A stretch of 64,000 nt of DNA from Halobacteriovorax sp. (lineage in GTDB: Bacteria; Bdellovibrionota; Bacteriovoracia; Bacteriovoracales; Bacteriovoracaceae). Position numbers and translations under genes: made by a program. The stretch spans positions 186,001 to 250,000 of the forward strand of contig PBIO01000011.1 in assembly GCA_002720865.1 (NCBI GenBank), read 5' to 3'. The notes beneath the pieces are model-generated. The model saw nothing but the letters and a program-made list of their open reading frames with translations. It ran no database searches and had not been told where the DNA came from. Below, in pieces: positions 55,283-63,762 of this stretch; the first letter of the stretch is position 1, and the number at the start of each line of letters is the position of its first letter.

Positions 55283-56521
55283 ATGGTTACAAAAGTCTTT
55301 TTATTTTTTCTATGCGCTAAAGGTTTAGTTGAAGCTTGGCTTGATCTAAAGAATAAGCGTTATATTGCAGCGAATCGTGACGCTGTTCCTGATAAATTTA
55401 AAGACAGTATCGACCTAAGCGATCACCAAAAAGCAGCTGACTATTCAATCACCAAAATTAATGTGGCCAGTTTTTTCAAACTTCTTAGCTATACCTTTCT
55501 TCTCATCTGGACTTTAGGTGGCGGTCTTGAGGCCATTGATAAATTAGCTCGCTCTTTTGAATATGGGCCCATTGCAACAGGTTTAGTTTTCTTTGGAATT
55601 TTTGGGGCTATTTCAATGCTACTAGGTTTACCAGAAAGTATTTTTTCAACTTTTGTTATTGAAGAAAGATTTGGTTTTAATAAGACAACCGCAAAAACTT
55701 TTATTTTAGACATGGTAAAAGGATTAATCCTTGGGGCCATAATTGGGCTTCCAATACTAGCTGGTCTGCTTTGGATGATGGGAGCACTTGGAAACTATTG
55801 GTGGATTGCTGGCTGGGCCTTTTTAACTTCAGTTCAATTTATTTTACTTTGGGCCTATCCTAGATTTATCGCTCCACTATTTAATAAGTTCTCCCCCTTA
55901 GAAGAGGGAGAAGTTAAAGAAAAAGTGCTCGGTCTCCTAGAGAGAACGGGATTTAAATCAAATGGTTTATTTGTCATGGATGCCTCCATGAGAAGCTCCC
56001 ATGGAAATGCATACTTTACTGGTTTCGGAGATAATAAAAGGATCGTCTTTTTTGATACCCTAATTAAAACTTTGGATGCCGGTGAAGTGGAAGCTGTTCT
56101 CGCTCACGAGCTTGGTCACTTCAAAAGAAAACATATTATGAAACAATTATTTAAAGCAGTGATCTTTAGCTTTATCGGTTTTTATATTTTGGGTGTCCTC
56201 TATAACTGGCTACCTTTTTATACGGGCCATGGAGTTAGTCAGCCGTCGGCTTATATGGCCCTTATGCTTTTTTCAATGGTGAGCGGACTTTATACTTTTT
56301 TCTTAACCCCCCTTTCTAGCTTCACTAGCAGAAAGTATGAATTTGAAGCGGATGAGTTTGCTTCTGAACATTCGGATCCAAATAATTTAATTACGGCACT
56401 AGTGAAAATGTATAAGGATAACGCGAGCACCTTAACGCCTGATCCTACTTACTCTGCTTTTTACCATAGCCATCCTCCAGCACTTGTTAGAGTGGCCCAC
56501 TTAGAAAGCCTTCAAAAGTAG
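55283..56521 (+). CDS. CAAX prenyl protease 1-like M48 metallopeptidase (Ste24)
   Basis: The 412-residue membrane protease has a large Ste24-type N-terminal membrane domain (about residues 1-200), HExxH in LAHELGHFKRKH (about 275) and the metal Glu in EFEADEFAS (about 354). It cleaves inner-membrane proteins. It stands alone, followed by a hairpin with T-run. Confidence 0.92.
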   Translation: MVTKVFLFFLCAKGLVEAWLDLKNKRYIAANRDAVPDKFKDSIDLSDHQKAADYSITKINVASFFKLLSYTFLLIWTLGGGLEAIDKLARSFEYGPIATGLVFFGIFGAISMLLGLPESIFSTFVIEERFGFNKTTAKTFILDMVKGLILGAIIGLPILAGLLWMMGALGNYWWIAGWAFLTSVQFILLWAYPRFIAPLFNKFSPLEEGEVKEKVLGLLERTGFKSNGLFVMDASMRSSHGNAYFTGFGDNKRIVFFDTLIKTLDAGEVEAVLAHELGHFKRKHIMKQLFKAVIFSFIGFYILGVLYNWLPFYTGHGVSQPSAYMALMLFSMVSGLYTFFLTPLSSFTSRKYEFEADEFASEHSDPNNLITALVKMYKDNASTLTPDPTYSAFYHSHPPALVRVAHLESLQK

Positions 56522-56528
56522 TTCTATC

Positions 56529-56570
56529 GGTTTCAATTAGGGACCAAATTGGAACCACACGTCATTTTTT
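56529..56570 (+). terminator. Probable terminator after the Ste24 gene
   Basis: GGTTTCAATT pairs with AATTGGAACC across an 8-nt loop, and a T-run lies 9 nt after the stem. It begins 8 bp after the stop codon. The remaining gap to 56718 is AT-rich and holds no gene. Confidence 0.5.
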
Positions 56571-56718
56571 CGTCTGTTAGAATTGCTCTTTTCTTACAAA
56601 GACGAATCTAAGCTATTGAAAACTCAATTTTAAATAAACTTCATGGAATCGAAATTTTTGACTCAAATCAAAATAGGAGTACAACTAATCTAAGAGCCAA
56701 TTATGGCCGGAGAATTTT

Positions 56719-56901
56719 ATGAAATCATTATTGATTGCCCTATTCTTAATTACTGCGGTTAGCGCCCCCTCGGCATTCTCTGCTGAGAAGTCTATGTCTA
56801 CACAGACTTCTTCAACGGATAAAGCACCTCCACATGGAGACGATGGTACAGGCGGAGACGGTAACGGTGGAAATGGCGGCGTAATTATTATCGACAGATA
56901 G
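56719..56901 (+). CDS. Small secreted Gly-rich peptide
   Basis: A 60-residue product with a GGAG site, a clear signal peptide (LLIALFLITAVSAPSAFSA) and a mature part of about 38 residues ending GDDGTGGDGNGGNGGVIIIDR. No cysteines. It is convergent with an Ala/Pro-rich protein gene 2 bp away. Possibly an exported peptide of unknown purpose. Confidence 0.65.
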   Translation: MKSLLIALFLITAVSAPSAFSAEKSMSTQTSSTDKAPPHGDDGTGGDGNGGNGGVIIIDR

Positions 56902-56903
56902 TC

Positions 56904-57563
56904 TTATGAGGCTTTCTTCTTAACCGGTCTTGCTGCTGCCGGCGCACCTTCAGGTCGCTTCTTTTTCACAGGAGCTGCCCCTTCTTCAGTTTCATTTTTA
57001 GTTTTATCAACAGCTGAATGATCAGCTAATAATTTTTTAATCATCGCAAGTTCTTTTTTAAGGGCCGGCGCTTTAGCGGCAACCTGAGAAAGGATTCTAT
57101 TAACTTTAGTCTCCAGCATTTTATTTTCTTGAGCGGTTTCTGCAATGATAGTTGTTAGTCTATGAGTTACGGCAATCTCAACTTTTGCTTGTAGCTCAAT
57201 TTCTAAAATACGATTTCCACCAATAACATTTCTTAATTCATCACCAAGATTATAATTGGCCGCGCCGGGAGAGGCGTGCATATAAGCACCAGTTTGAACC
57301 GGCGCTGCTTGCTGAACTGGTGCTGCAGGTTGAGCAGCGGGTGCTGCTTTAGCCGCAGCTTCTGGAGCTGCTTTCTTTGCAGGGGCAGGCGCTGCCGCAG
57401 GTGCTGCTTGAGGGGCAGGCTCGTCGTCGTCCGCTACGTCAAACTCAAGATCAGTCATGGCCTCATTATGTTTGGCCGCCTCAGCTGCTTTTCGCTGAGC
57501 CTCTTCTTTGGCCTTGAGATCTTCTTCGTCCTCAAATTCAATGTCGAGCTTATGAGCTCCCAT
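56904..57563 (-). CDS. Ala/Pro-rich cytoplasmic coiled-coil protein
   Basis: The 219-residue protein has an acidic start (DIEFEDEEDLKAKEEAQ), a low-complexity Ala/Pro/Gln linker (residues 50-100), a helical coiled-coil segment (about 120-180) and a basic Lys/Ala tail. No family recognised. Confidence 0.6.
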   Translation of the reverse strand: MGAHKLDIEFEDEEDLKAKEEAQRKAAEAAKHNEAMTDLEFDVADDDEPAPQAAPAAAPAPAKKAAPEAAAKAAPAAQPAAPVQQAAPVQTGAYMHASPGAANYNLGDELRNVIGGNRILEIELQAKVEIAVTHRLTTIIAETAQENKMLETKVNRILSQVAAKAPALKKELAMIKKLLADHSAVDKTKNETEEGAAPVKKKRPEGAPAAARPVKKKAS

Positions 57564-57688
57564 TGTACTCCTAAGTGTTTAATAATTTTGGGACAACTAG
57601 GCCTTGCCTAAAGAGTCCACCTCGTAAGCTTATCGGGATTTTGAGTGAATCATTTAAGGATTTTTTGACTGTTTTACTTGGGCTATAA

Positions 57689-58177
57689 CTAGCTGAAATT
57701 AATACGATTTTTCCGTATATTATGCCCTTCAAAATCAAGTAGCCAGCGTTTAGCAGCTAGACCTGGGGCAAACCCCACAAGGTCCCCAGACGCTCCCACA
57801 ATACGGTGGCAGGGTATAAATAAGGGAATGGGATTCTTATTATTTGCTCCTCCCACGGCCCTAGAGGCTTTTGGATTTCCAATTTTGCCAGCTAGCTCCC
57901 CGTAAGAATTAAGTTTACCGAAGGGAATCTTTTGAAGATTCTTCCAAACCTTTTTTTGAAACTCCGTACCTTCCGGACAAAGAGGAACATCGAACTTCAC
58001 TCTTTTCCCTTTAAAATATTCTCCCAATTGTTTCTTGGCCATTCCAACAGGACTTTTTAAAGGAGCTTTTTTAGCTTCAGTTTTAATTTTCTTAAAATGG
58101 ACTTCCTGCAGATAGGAATTATTTCCAAAAAGAGTTATGGTTCCAATAGGAGTTTCAAGGGTGTCGAAGTATTGCAT
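57689..58177 (-). CDS. ogt: O6-methylguanine-DNA methyltransferase
   Basis: A 162-residue suicide repair enzyme with the acceptor motif PCHRIVG (Cys about residue 118), RAVGGANNKNP and a final FAPGLAAKRWLLDFE. It removes O6-alkyl groups from guanine. Divergent from the amidotransferase gene. Confidence 0.93.
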   Translation of the reverse strand: MQYFDTLETPIGTITLFGNNSYLQEVHFKKIKTEAKKAPLKSPVGMAKKQLGEYFKGKRVKFDVPLCPEGTEFQKKVWKNLQKIPFGKLNSYGELAGKIGNPKASRAVGGANNKNPIPLFIPCHRIVGASGDLVGFAPGLAAKRWLLDFEGHNIRKNRINFS

Positions 58178-58204
58178 AAAAAAATCCTACCCTGAAAAGA
58201 GCAA

Positions 58205-58852
58205 ATGAAAAAGTCTATTGCTGTCATAGATTGCGCCGTAAAAGATCCTGCCATAGCATGTTTCAATAGGTTACAAAGAGAGACGGATAAAAATCTTAGC
58301 TATCATAATTTTCCCATGCAAGGAGTTCGCTCCCTTAATCTAGAAGAGGGATTTGAAGCTCTTATTATTTTAGGAAGTCATTCTAATGTTGGGGATGGTT
58401 CAGATTGGCATGGGCCGCTTATAGACTTCACTATAAAAAACTTAAAAAATAATACTCCCGTTTTTGGAATATGCTTTGCCCATCAACTTTTAGCTCATTA
58501 TTTTGGCTCTACCATGAGAGCTAACCCTGGAGAAAAAACATTAGAAGGGCTTAGAGAGTTTGAACTTAAAAGCGATACCTTTGGTCTAAAGGGAAAGCAA
58601 AGTTTTTTCACGGCCCATAATTTTCAAATAGAAAAGCTTGGGCAGGAGCTAGAGGTTCTTGGACAAACAGAAGATTCACCTTTTGAATTCTTGGCCCATA
58701 AATCACTTCCCTATTGGAGCTGCCAATCTCACCCTGAAGGCTCTGACTTTTTTTTAGAAAATGAAATTAGTTTTAAACTTGATGAAAGCTCAAGAAAGAA
58801 AGGCCTTGAGTCGGGCTTAGGTTTTTTGAAAGCTTTTATTTCTTATGTTTAA
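58205..58852 (+). CDS. Class I glutamine amidotransferase-like protein
   Basis: A 215-residue single-domain amidotransferase with the nucleophile Cys in GICFAHQLLAHYFG (about residue 95) and the His-Glu pair in CQSHPEGSDF (about 178). It resembles the GMP-synthase-like, gamma-glutamyl hydrolase-type enzymes. The synthase partner is not next to it. It ends 17 bp inside the convergent GAF gene. Confidence 0.85.
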   Translation: MKKSIAVIDCAVKDPAIACFNRLQRETDKNLSYHNFPMQGVRSLNLEEGFEALIILGSHSNVGDGSDWHGPLIDFTIKNLKNNTPVFGICFAHQLLAHYFGSTMRANPGEKTLEGLREFELKSDTFGLKGKQSFFTAHNFQIEKLGQELEVLGQTEDSPFEFLAHKSLPYWSCQSHPEGSDFFLENEISFKLDESSRKKGLESGLGFLKAFISYV

Positions 58853-59249
58853 AAGTTTTTGAAAATTCGATGAATTTTTTTTCTATCTCTGGAGAAAAAG
58901 CGTCTAGGGTATTGCTGTCAATATCAAGCTCAGCGATAAGAGCTCCACTTTCATCTGCCAATGGAATCACAAGCTCAGATCTTGTGGTTAGACTACAAGC
59001 AATATGCTCAGCCTCTTGCCTAACATCGGCGACATTAACAATCTTCTCTTCTCTAAGGGCCAGCCCACACATTCCGCGATCAATAGGTATACGAGTATGC
59101 TCTGTCTCCTCTCCTATAAAAGGTCCTAATACTAAGTCAGTAGAGTCTTCGTCATTTAGGTAGGAGGCTTTAAAGTAAATCCCTATCCAATCAACTAACT
59201 CAGGGGCAATTTTTTGGCATTCTAAAAGCCAGTTTCTTAAATCATTCAT
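58836..59249 (-). CDS. GAF protein, free methionine-R-sulfoxide reductase-like
   Basis: The 137-residue GAF domain has LGPFIGEETEHTRI, RGMCGLAL and HIACSLTTRSELVIPL, which match the fRMsr family. Both Cys positions (GMCG and HIAC) are present, as needed for reduction of free Met-(R)-sulfoxide. The third family Cys is replaced. It overlaps the hydrolase gene by 1 nt, in an operon. Confidence 0.75.
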   Translation of the reverse strand: MNDLRNWLLECQKIAPELVDWIGIYFKASYLNDEDSTDLVLGPFIGEETEHTRIPIDRGMCGLALREEKIVNVADVRQEAEHIACSLTTRSELVIPLADESGALIAELDIDSNTLDAFSPEIEKKFIEFSKTFKHKK

Positions 59250-60133
59250 TAGTGAACGCGGTCCTCATTATCTTCGGGAGACTTATAAAAACATTCCATC
59301 AACGAATTTTTCATATGGCTAAAATAGGGCTTTCTGTACTTTTCAATTTCATTATGAATCTCATGGTAGGCACCTTCAAACACTTTAAGATCAAAATCCT
59401 TTTCAATGAGATTAAAATAATCAATCAGTGAGTTTGAATGAACCACTCTATCCTCAGAGCCAACAGTAACGAAGGCCGGACATTTTGGATGAATAGCAGA
59501 AGAGAAAACTTCTTGGCTAGACTTCACCATCTCAAGAAGTAGTTTTGAATGAAGCTTTGTGTGGTTTAATTCATCCTTTAAGTAATCATCTTTCACATGA
59601 GGGTCGTGGGACAAATAATCTAAATCAACTAGACCTCCAAGCTTTAAGCTGGCCGGAAGTTTAGCTAAGTTTTTAAAGATTGGCAGAGGTGAAACTCTAA
59701 TCAGCTGACCTAAGGCTCCAGGAAAGCCAACTGGAGGAGCATTAAAGAAAACTCTTTCGGGATAAAAATCTTCCGCAGCAAAAGTTTTTAAATAACCACA
59801 GTTAATTAGGGCCCCCATACTATGGGCCACCATTACATAGCGCTGCATTTTATAATGCTTTCTTAAAAACGAAATAATCTCCTCGAGATCTTCCATAAAA
59901 ATAGTAAAGTCATTTATAAACCCTGCCTCACCCATAGAGCGACCATGACCACGTAAGTCATACTGAAAAATATTAAAGTCTTTACCAAAGAGCTCAGGAA
60001 TATAATTATGTCGTTCAAGATGCTCACCAATACCATGGGTTTTAATAAGCCAGACCGGAGAGCCCGTCTCCTGAATTCTAGCGTGAAGTTCTATACCATC
60101 GTGCATTCGTAGAAATTTATGTTCTTGAATCAT
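59249..60133 (-). CDS. Alpha/beta hydrolase, monoacylglycerol lipase-like
   Basis: The start is set at ATG 60133 (MIQEHKF); a 24-residue extension to 60205 lacks support. The 294-residue hydrolase has the strand DLRGHGRS (about residue 57), nucleophile AHSMGAL (about 101), and C-terminal GSEDRVV and AYHEIHNE. It probably hydrolyses lysophospholipids or monoacylglycerol. It is co-transcribed with the GAF gene. Confidence 0.85.
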   Translation of the reverse strand: MIQEHKFLRMHDGIELHARIQETGSPVWLIKTHGIGEHLERHNYIPELFGKDFNIFQYDLRGHGRSMGEAGFINDFTIFMEDLEEIISFLRKHYKMQRYVMVAHSMGALINCGYLKTFAAEDFYPERVFFNAPPVGFPGALGQLIRVSPLPIFKNLAKLPASLKLGGLVDLDYLSHDPHVKDDYLKDELNHTKLHSKLLLEMVKSSQEVFSSAIHPKCPAFVTVGSEDRVVHSNSLIDYFNLIEKDFDLKVFEGAYHEIHNEIEKYRKPYFSHMKNSLMECFYKSPEDNEDRVH

Positions 60134-60257
60134 GACGCTACCTGTAAGTTTACTCGGTCCACAATATGTAAATAGACATATTTCCCCGTAGATTAATACG
60201 ACCATTCATCTTACAATGATTAGCAGATAATCACCAGTTCAGAGTAAGGAAGCTAAA

Positions 60258-60626
60258 ATGTATTGCCCAAGTTGTTTAAACAATTCTCTCTATATAAAAG
60301 ATAGCGGAGTCATTGAAATTTTGATTAACGAAAAAAAGATGGATTCCGGTAGATTTCTTTTTAATAAGAATGGCAATAAAGAAGAAATAGTAACTGAAGC
60401 AAGAAAAAAGTTTGAAGAATTCATTAAGTGGTTATCAAATTTTTCAAATCTTGAGCCAGTTAAAAAAGTAAAATTTGTAACCGGCGATGTAAAATGTGAT
60501 TCTGGCTGTCCTTCTTCATTTACTAAGATAAGTGCTGTCGGTGACGTTCTCTCAGCTGCTCAGGTTAATAATATACTGTCAGAAATGGGTGAAAAGTATA
60601 ATATGGAATTTGTACTAGACGCCTAA
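60258..60626 (+). CDS. Small Cys-containing protein of unknown function
   Basis: A 122-residue protein with an AAGGAAG site before the ATG. It has CPSC at residues 3-6 and CDSGC in the C-terminal part (about 83-87), possibly one zinc site. No family recognised. It is followed by the CDF exporter gene. Confidence 0.6.
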   Translation: MYCPSCLNNSLYIKDSGVIEILINEKKMDSGRFLFNKNGNKEEIVTEARKKFEEFIKWLSNFSNLEPVKKVKFVTGDVKCDSGCPSSFTKISAVGDVLSAAQVNNILSEMGEKYNMEFVLDA

Positions 60627-60642
60627 CACAAAGGATCTTCAA

Positions 60643-61794
60643 ATCAATTACGAAGATAATAAAGCCGAAGCTCAAAAAGTAACATTAATTGGATCTGCAG
60701 TTGATCTCACCCTTGGGGTGGTTAAGGTCGTCATAGGCTTTTTCTTTAACTCTCACGCTCTGGTTATTGACGGTTTTCATAGCTTAACCGATTTAGTAAC
60801 CGATTTCTTTGTGGTCATTATAACGAGAATCTCTAATGAAAAACCCGACGATGAACACCCTTATGGTCATGGACGTTTTGAAACCTTAGGAACTGTTATC
60901 CTAGGTGCCATCTTAATGACCACGGCAGGAGCTCTTCTTTTTGAGACCATCCAAAGGTTAGTTACGGGGACCCAGTCAGTGGTTCCAGGTTGGCCCGTAT
61001 TTATTACGGCGATTGTCTCCATTATAGCTAAAGAAATTATTTTTCAATATTCTAAAAGAGTTGGAGAGAAACTAAACTCTCCCCTTCTTATCGCCAATGC
61101 TTGGCATTCAAGAAGTGATGCCATCACCACAATAGTCGTTTTAGTTGGTTCTCTTTTTGCTTACTTTGGATATTTCTTTATGGACGCCCTTGCGGCCGTC
61201 ATCGTATCAATCTTTATAGGAAAAATTGGTTGGGAGTTTTTATTTAATTCTATTAAAGAGCTCGTCGATACTAGTCTAGATTCCGAAAAGGTGAGAGAAA
61301 TAAAAGGGGAGATTTTACGAGTCCCAGGCGTAATCAGCATGCACGACTTAAGAAGCAGAATGCATGGGCAAAAAGCAGTCCTTGATGTGAACGTACAAGT
61401 TTCTCCACATATTACGGTAAGTGAAGGACATGAAATATCGTCTTGGGTAATGAAGAATCTAATTGAAAAATTTGACGAGATCGAAGATGTGACTGTTCAT
61501 ACCGATGTAGAAGATGACCGAGATGAGGCCTATATGCATTCGGACCTAGATCTTCTTCCTTTAAGACCTACACTTGAAGAAGAAATTCGCTCAAGCTGGT
61601 CTAAGCTCTCCGACGCTCCGATGTTATATGAAATTCATCTTCATTATTTAGGGGGAAGAGTTCTTGTAGACTTATATTTACTTAACTCTGAAATTAACAA
61701 AGACCAGCTTGAAAGCTGGTCTAGTAGTGTTCGAAATGACTTATCAAAAACATCTTGGTTTAAAGACGTTCGTATCTGGAATAGTTTTCTCTAG
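60643..61794 (+). CDS. Cation diffusion facilitator (CDF) transporter, non-canonical start
   Basis: The CDF signature is clear: KVVIGFFFNSHALVIDGFHSLTDLVTD (helices 1-2), HPYGHGRFE, and HSRSDAITT with the metal-binding His/Asp (helix 5). The C-terminal cytoplasmic domain (about residues 230-383) follows. The only ordinary start, GTG 60718, would cut off the first helix. The frame is open from 60619, and the best start is ATC 60643, with AAAGGA 7 nt ahead. It exports Zn2+, Fe2+ or similar in exchange for protons. Confidence 0.8.
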   Translation: MNYEDNKAEAQKVTLIGSAVDLTLGVVKVVIGFFFNSHALVIDGFHSLTDLVTDFFVVIITRISNEKPDDEHPYGHGRFETLGTVILGAILMTTAGALLFETIQRLVTGTQSVVPGWPVFITAIVSIIAKEIIFQYSKRVGEKLNSPLLIANAWHSRSDAITTIVVLVGSLFAYFGYFFMDALAAVIVSIFIGKIGWEFLFNSIKELVDTSLDSEKVREIKGEILRVPGVISMHDLRSRMHGQKAVLDVNVQVSPHITVSEGHEISSWVMKNLIEKFDEIEDVTVHTDVEDDRDEAYMHSDLDLLPLRPTLEEEIRSSWSKLSDAPMLYEIHLHYLGGRVLVDLYLLNSEINKDQLESWSSSVRNDLSKTSWFKDVRIWNSFL

Positions 61795-62291
61795 TAGATA
61801 GTTAGGTTCCAACCATATCTATAACAATCATCATTCTTACAAGCTGTTCTAGAAATTTTTCCTCTCCAAACAGCAGTTCCCCCAAAGCGAGAGCAATCAT
61901 CATTTATACATGAAACATTTCCACCGGAAAGATCGTAACCTGTTTTTACAGTCCAACCGTAAGTTAAGCAGGAGTTTAATTTACATTTTACTTCATCTTT
62001 TAAGACCTTATTCCCAGCCTTATTAACCGACTTCCAGCCTTCATAAAAGCAGCCACCAGGAAGACAAGTCACATCAAAAGTATCACCCTTTGAATCTATT
62101 GAAGACCAGCCTATATTTTCACAGTCTCCGGACTTGCAGTTATTATTTAAAAAATAAAACCCACCCATTTCTTGCATAAACCAACCGTCAGTAAAGCAAT
62201 CATCACCCTTACAGCTGATTGAGTATTTTTTTGAAGCGGCAAATGAATTAACAGAAATAAGAAAAAAGAAAAGAATGCTTAAGACTTTCAT
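61791..62291 (-). CDS. Secreted Cys-repeat protein (C-x4-C-x3-GW)
   Basis: A signal peptide (SILFFFLISVNSFAA) leads a 166-residue protein with six copies of a Cys-x4-Cys-x3-Gly-Trp motif (the fifth with GG) spaced about 20-30 residues apart: CKGDDCFTDGW, CKSGDCENIGW, CLPGGCFYEGW, CKLNSCLTYGW, CINDDCSRFGG, CKNDDCYRYGW. Twelve Cys, likely six disulfides. No family recognised. It ends 4 bp inside the CDF gene, convergent. Confidence 0.7.
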   Translation of the reverse strand: MKVLSILFFFLISVNSFAASKKYSISCKGDDCFTDGWFMQEMGGFYFLNNNCKSGDCENIGWSSIDSKGDTFDVTCLPGGCFYEGWKSVNKAGNKVLKDEVKCKLNSCLTYGWTVKTGYDLSGGNVSCINDDCSRFGGTAVWRGKISRTACKNDDCYRYGWNLTIY

Positions 62292-62332
62292 TGAGGGGGT
62301 CCTGATTAAAGTACCCCCATATTGTAGGAAAC

Positions 62333-63478
62333 TTAATTTCCAAATTCAATGGTCCACCACTGTTGAATAAGATTACAAGGTGAGCCATTAACGCTACCGC
62401 AAATATTTCCACCAGGGTGTCCAAGTCCATTAAAACTTCCAGCAGGCATCCTAACAAATTGATTATTAGTAGCTGTTCCACCTGCAGCGGGAGTTGGCTC
62501 AAGTAAGTTATTAAAATGAATATCGTAGTTCACCGCGTGGCAAGAAGAGCACTGCGTCTCAAGAATTGGTCTTAAATTCGCTTGATAGAAATTAAAGCCT
62601 GCACTTGAGGTCGTATAGGCCGCAAAAGTGATAGGAGTTTGATTGATAAGATAGTCTTGATTGTTTGAAGACGCATAAGCATAAAGTTGATGAGTTGTAC
62701 CATCTCTATAACTTAGTGGAACATAAAACTGAAAGGCATGGTTTCCAGCATAGCCTCCATTAAATCCAGGATTCGCAGCGATTGTTGAACCTATAAAAGT
62801 TCCAGCTCCTCCCTGCTGACCATCAAGATAAAATTTTACAGTGACGAGCTCTCCAACATTAGATGGGTTTGCGGCCCATCCAGTAATCTTTCCTAGTGAT
62901 GTTATATCTAAAATATCACCGGTAGGGTCAGTATTCGTATTATTGTTATTATTATTGCTTCCAGGGTTTTCTAATTCATACCACTGAATAACCACATCAC
63001 AAATTGGATCGGCCACACCAGATGGACATCTGTTCCCTCCCGTATGCGCCGTTATTCCTTGAATTTTATTCATCAGGTTATTTTGAACTCCTGAAGTTCC
63101 TACCATCATCATTTGTCTCATATTTTGGTACTCATAAATTGTAATAGGAGCTTGAACGGGTGGATTGTTTTGTGGGAGATCATGACAAAACATACAGTTG
63201 TTTTCAAAAGTTGTTTTAACTGTTTGTTCAAAAAAGTCCTCGGCAGCCGTCGTATTGCCGCCAGTATTATTATTATTGTTATTATTGTTGTTGTTAGTAT
63301 TGTTACCGGTATTATTGGTTCCACTATTTCCGCTCACCTGCTCATCTTCTGAGCTCGCAGATTTTCTAGCCGTCTTCTTTGGGGACTGAACTACACAATG
63401 GGTGTAAGAAAAAAGGATTGTTAAAACAAGTGTCACCGACCCAATGACTTGAAGCCATTTTCTATTTTCACTATTCAT
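62333..63478 (-). CDS. Secreted protein with two CxxCH haem motifs
   Basis: The 381-residue protein has a signal (LTLFSYTHC region, not a canonical lipobox), an Asn/Thr low-complexity stretch (about residues 50-75), CMFCHD (about 97) and CSSCHA near residue 313. An Ig-like beta stretch lies between them. It may be a di-haem cytochrome c acting in the envelope. Asn codons make AAC/AAT tracts in the DNA (63245-63310). Confidence 0.7.
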   Translation of the reverse strand: MNSENRKWLQVIGSVTLVLTILFSYTHCVVQSPKKTARKSASSEDEQVSGNSGTNNTGNNTNNNNNNNNNNTGGNTTAAEDFFEQTVKTTFENNCMFCHDLPQNNPPVQAPITIYEYQNMRQMMMVGTSGVQNNLMNKIQGITAHTGGNRCPSGVADPICDVVIQWYELENPGSNNNNNNTNTDPTGDILDITSLGKITGWAANPSNVGELVTVKFYLDGQQGGAGTFIGSTIAANPGFNGGYAGNHAFQFYVPLSYRDGTTHQLYAYASSNNQDYLINQTPITFAAYTTSSAGFNFYQANLRPILETQCSSCHAVNYDIHFNNLLEPTPAAGGTATNNQFVRMPAGSFNGLGHPGGNICGSVNGSPCNLIQQWWTIEFGN

Positions 63479-63564
63479 AGGTTCTCCCGTGCCGCTACCG
63501 ACTACCTTTGAAGTTGCTCTAACCTTTCGGAATAATGAATGTTCTAAGTTAATGACTCAGGTAT

Positions 63565-63756
63565 TTACTTGGGCTTACAAGTCTTTGAAATATCGTCTTT
63601 CTTGGAATTCTCTATGGCCTTTTCTTCGGCCACAGCTGCTTTTCTAAAGGCATCTATGGACGATTCTGTGTCGACGCTTAAAATGCCTTTTGCTACGGGA
63701 ATCATTTTATTCCCGTTAGCAAAGTAGGCTGAATTTATTTGGATAGCATTTTTCAT
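63565..63756 (-). CDS. Small cytoplasmic protein of unknown function
   Basis: A 63-residue protein with a charged C-terminus (KKDDISKTCKPK). It lies 6 bp downstream of the oxidoreductase subunit gene in the same direction, so it is probably in the same operon. No family recognised. Confidence 0.55.
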   Translation of the reverse strand: MKNAIQINSAYFANGNKMIPVAKGILSVDTESSIDAFRKAAVAEEKAIENSKKDDISKTCKPK

Positions 63757-63762
63757 AGGGTT

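Noticed and set aside
63245-63310. Repeated ATT/GTT units resembling a CRISPR-like or microsatellite array
   Set aside because: They are Asn codons inside the CxxCH protein; no spacer-repeat pattern and no cas genes in the window.
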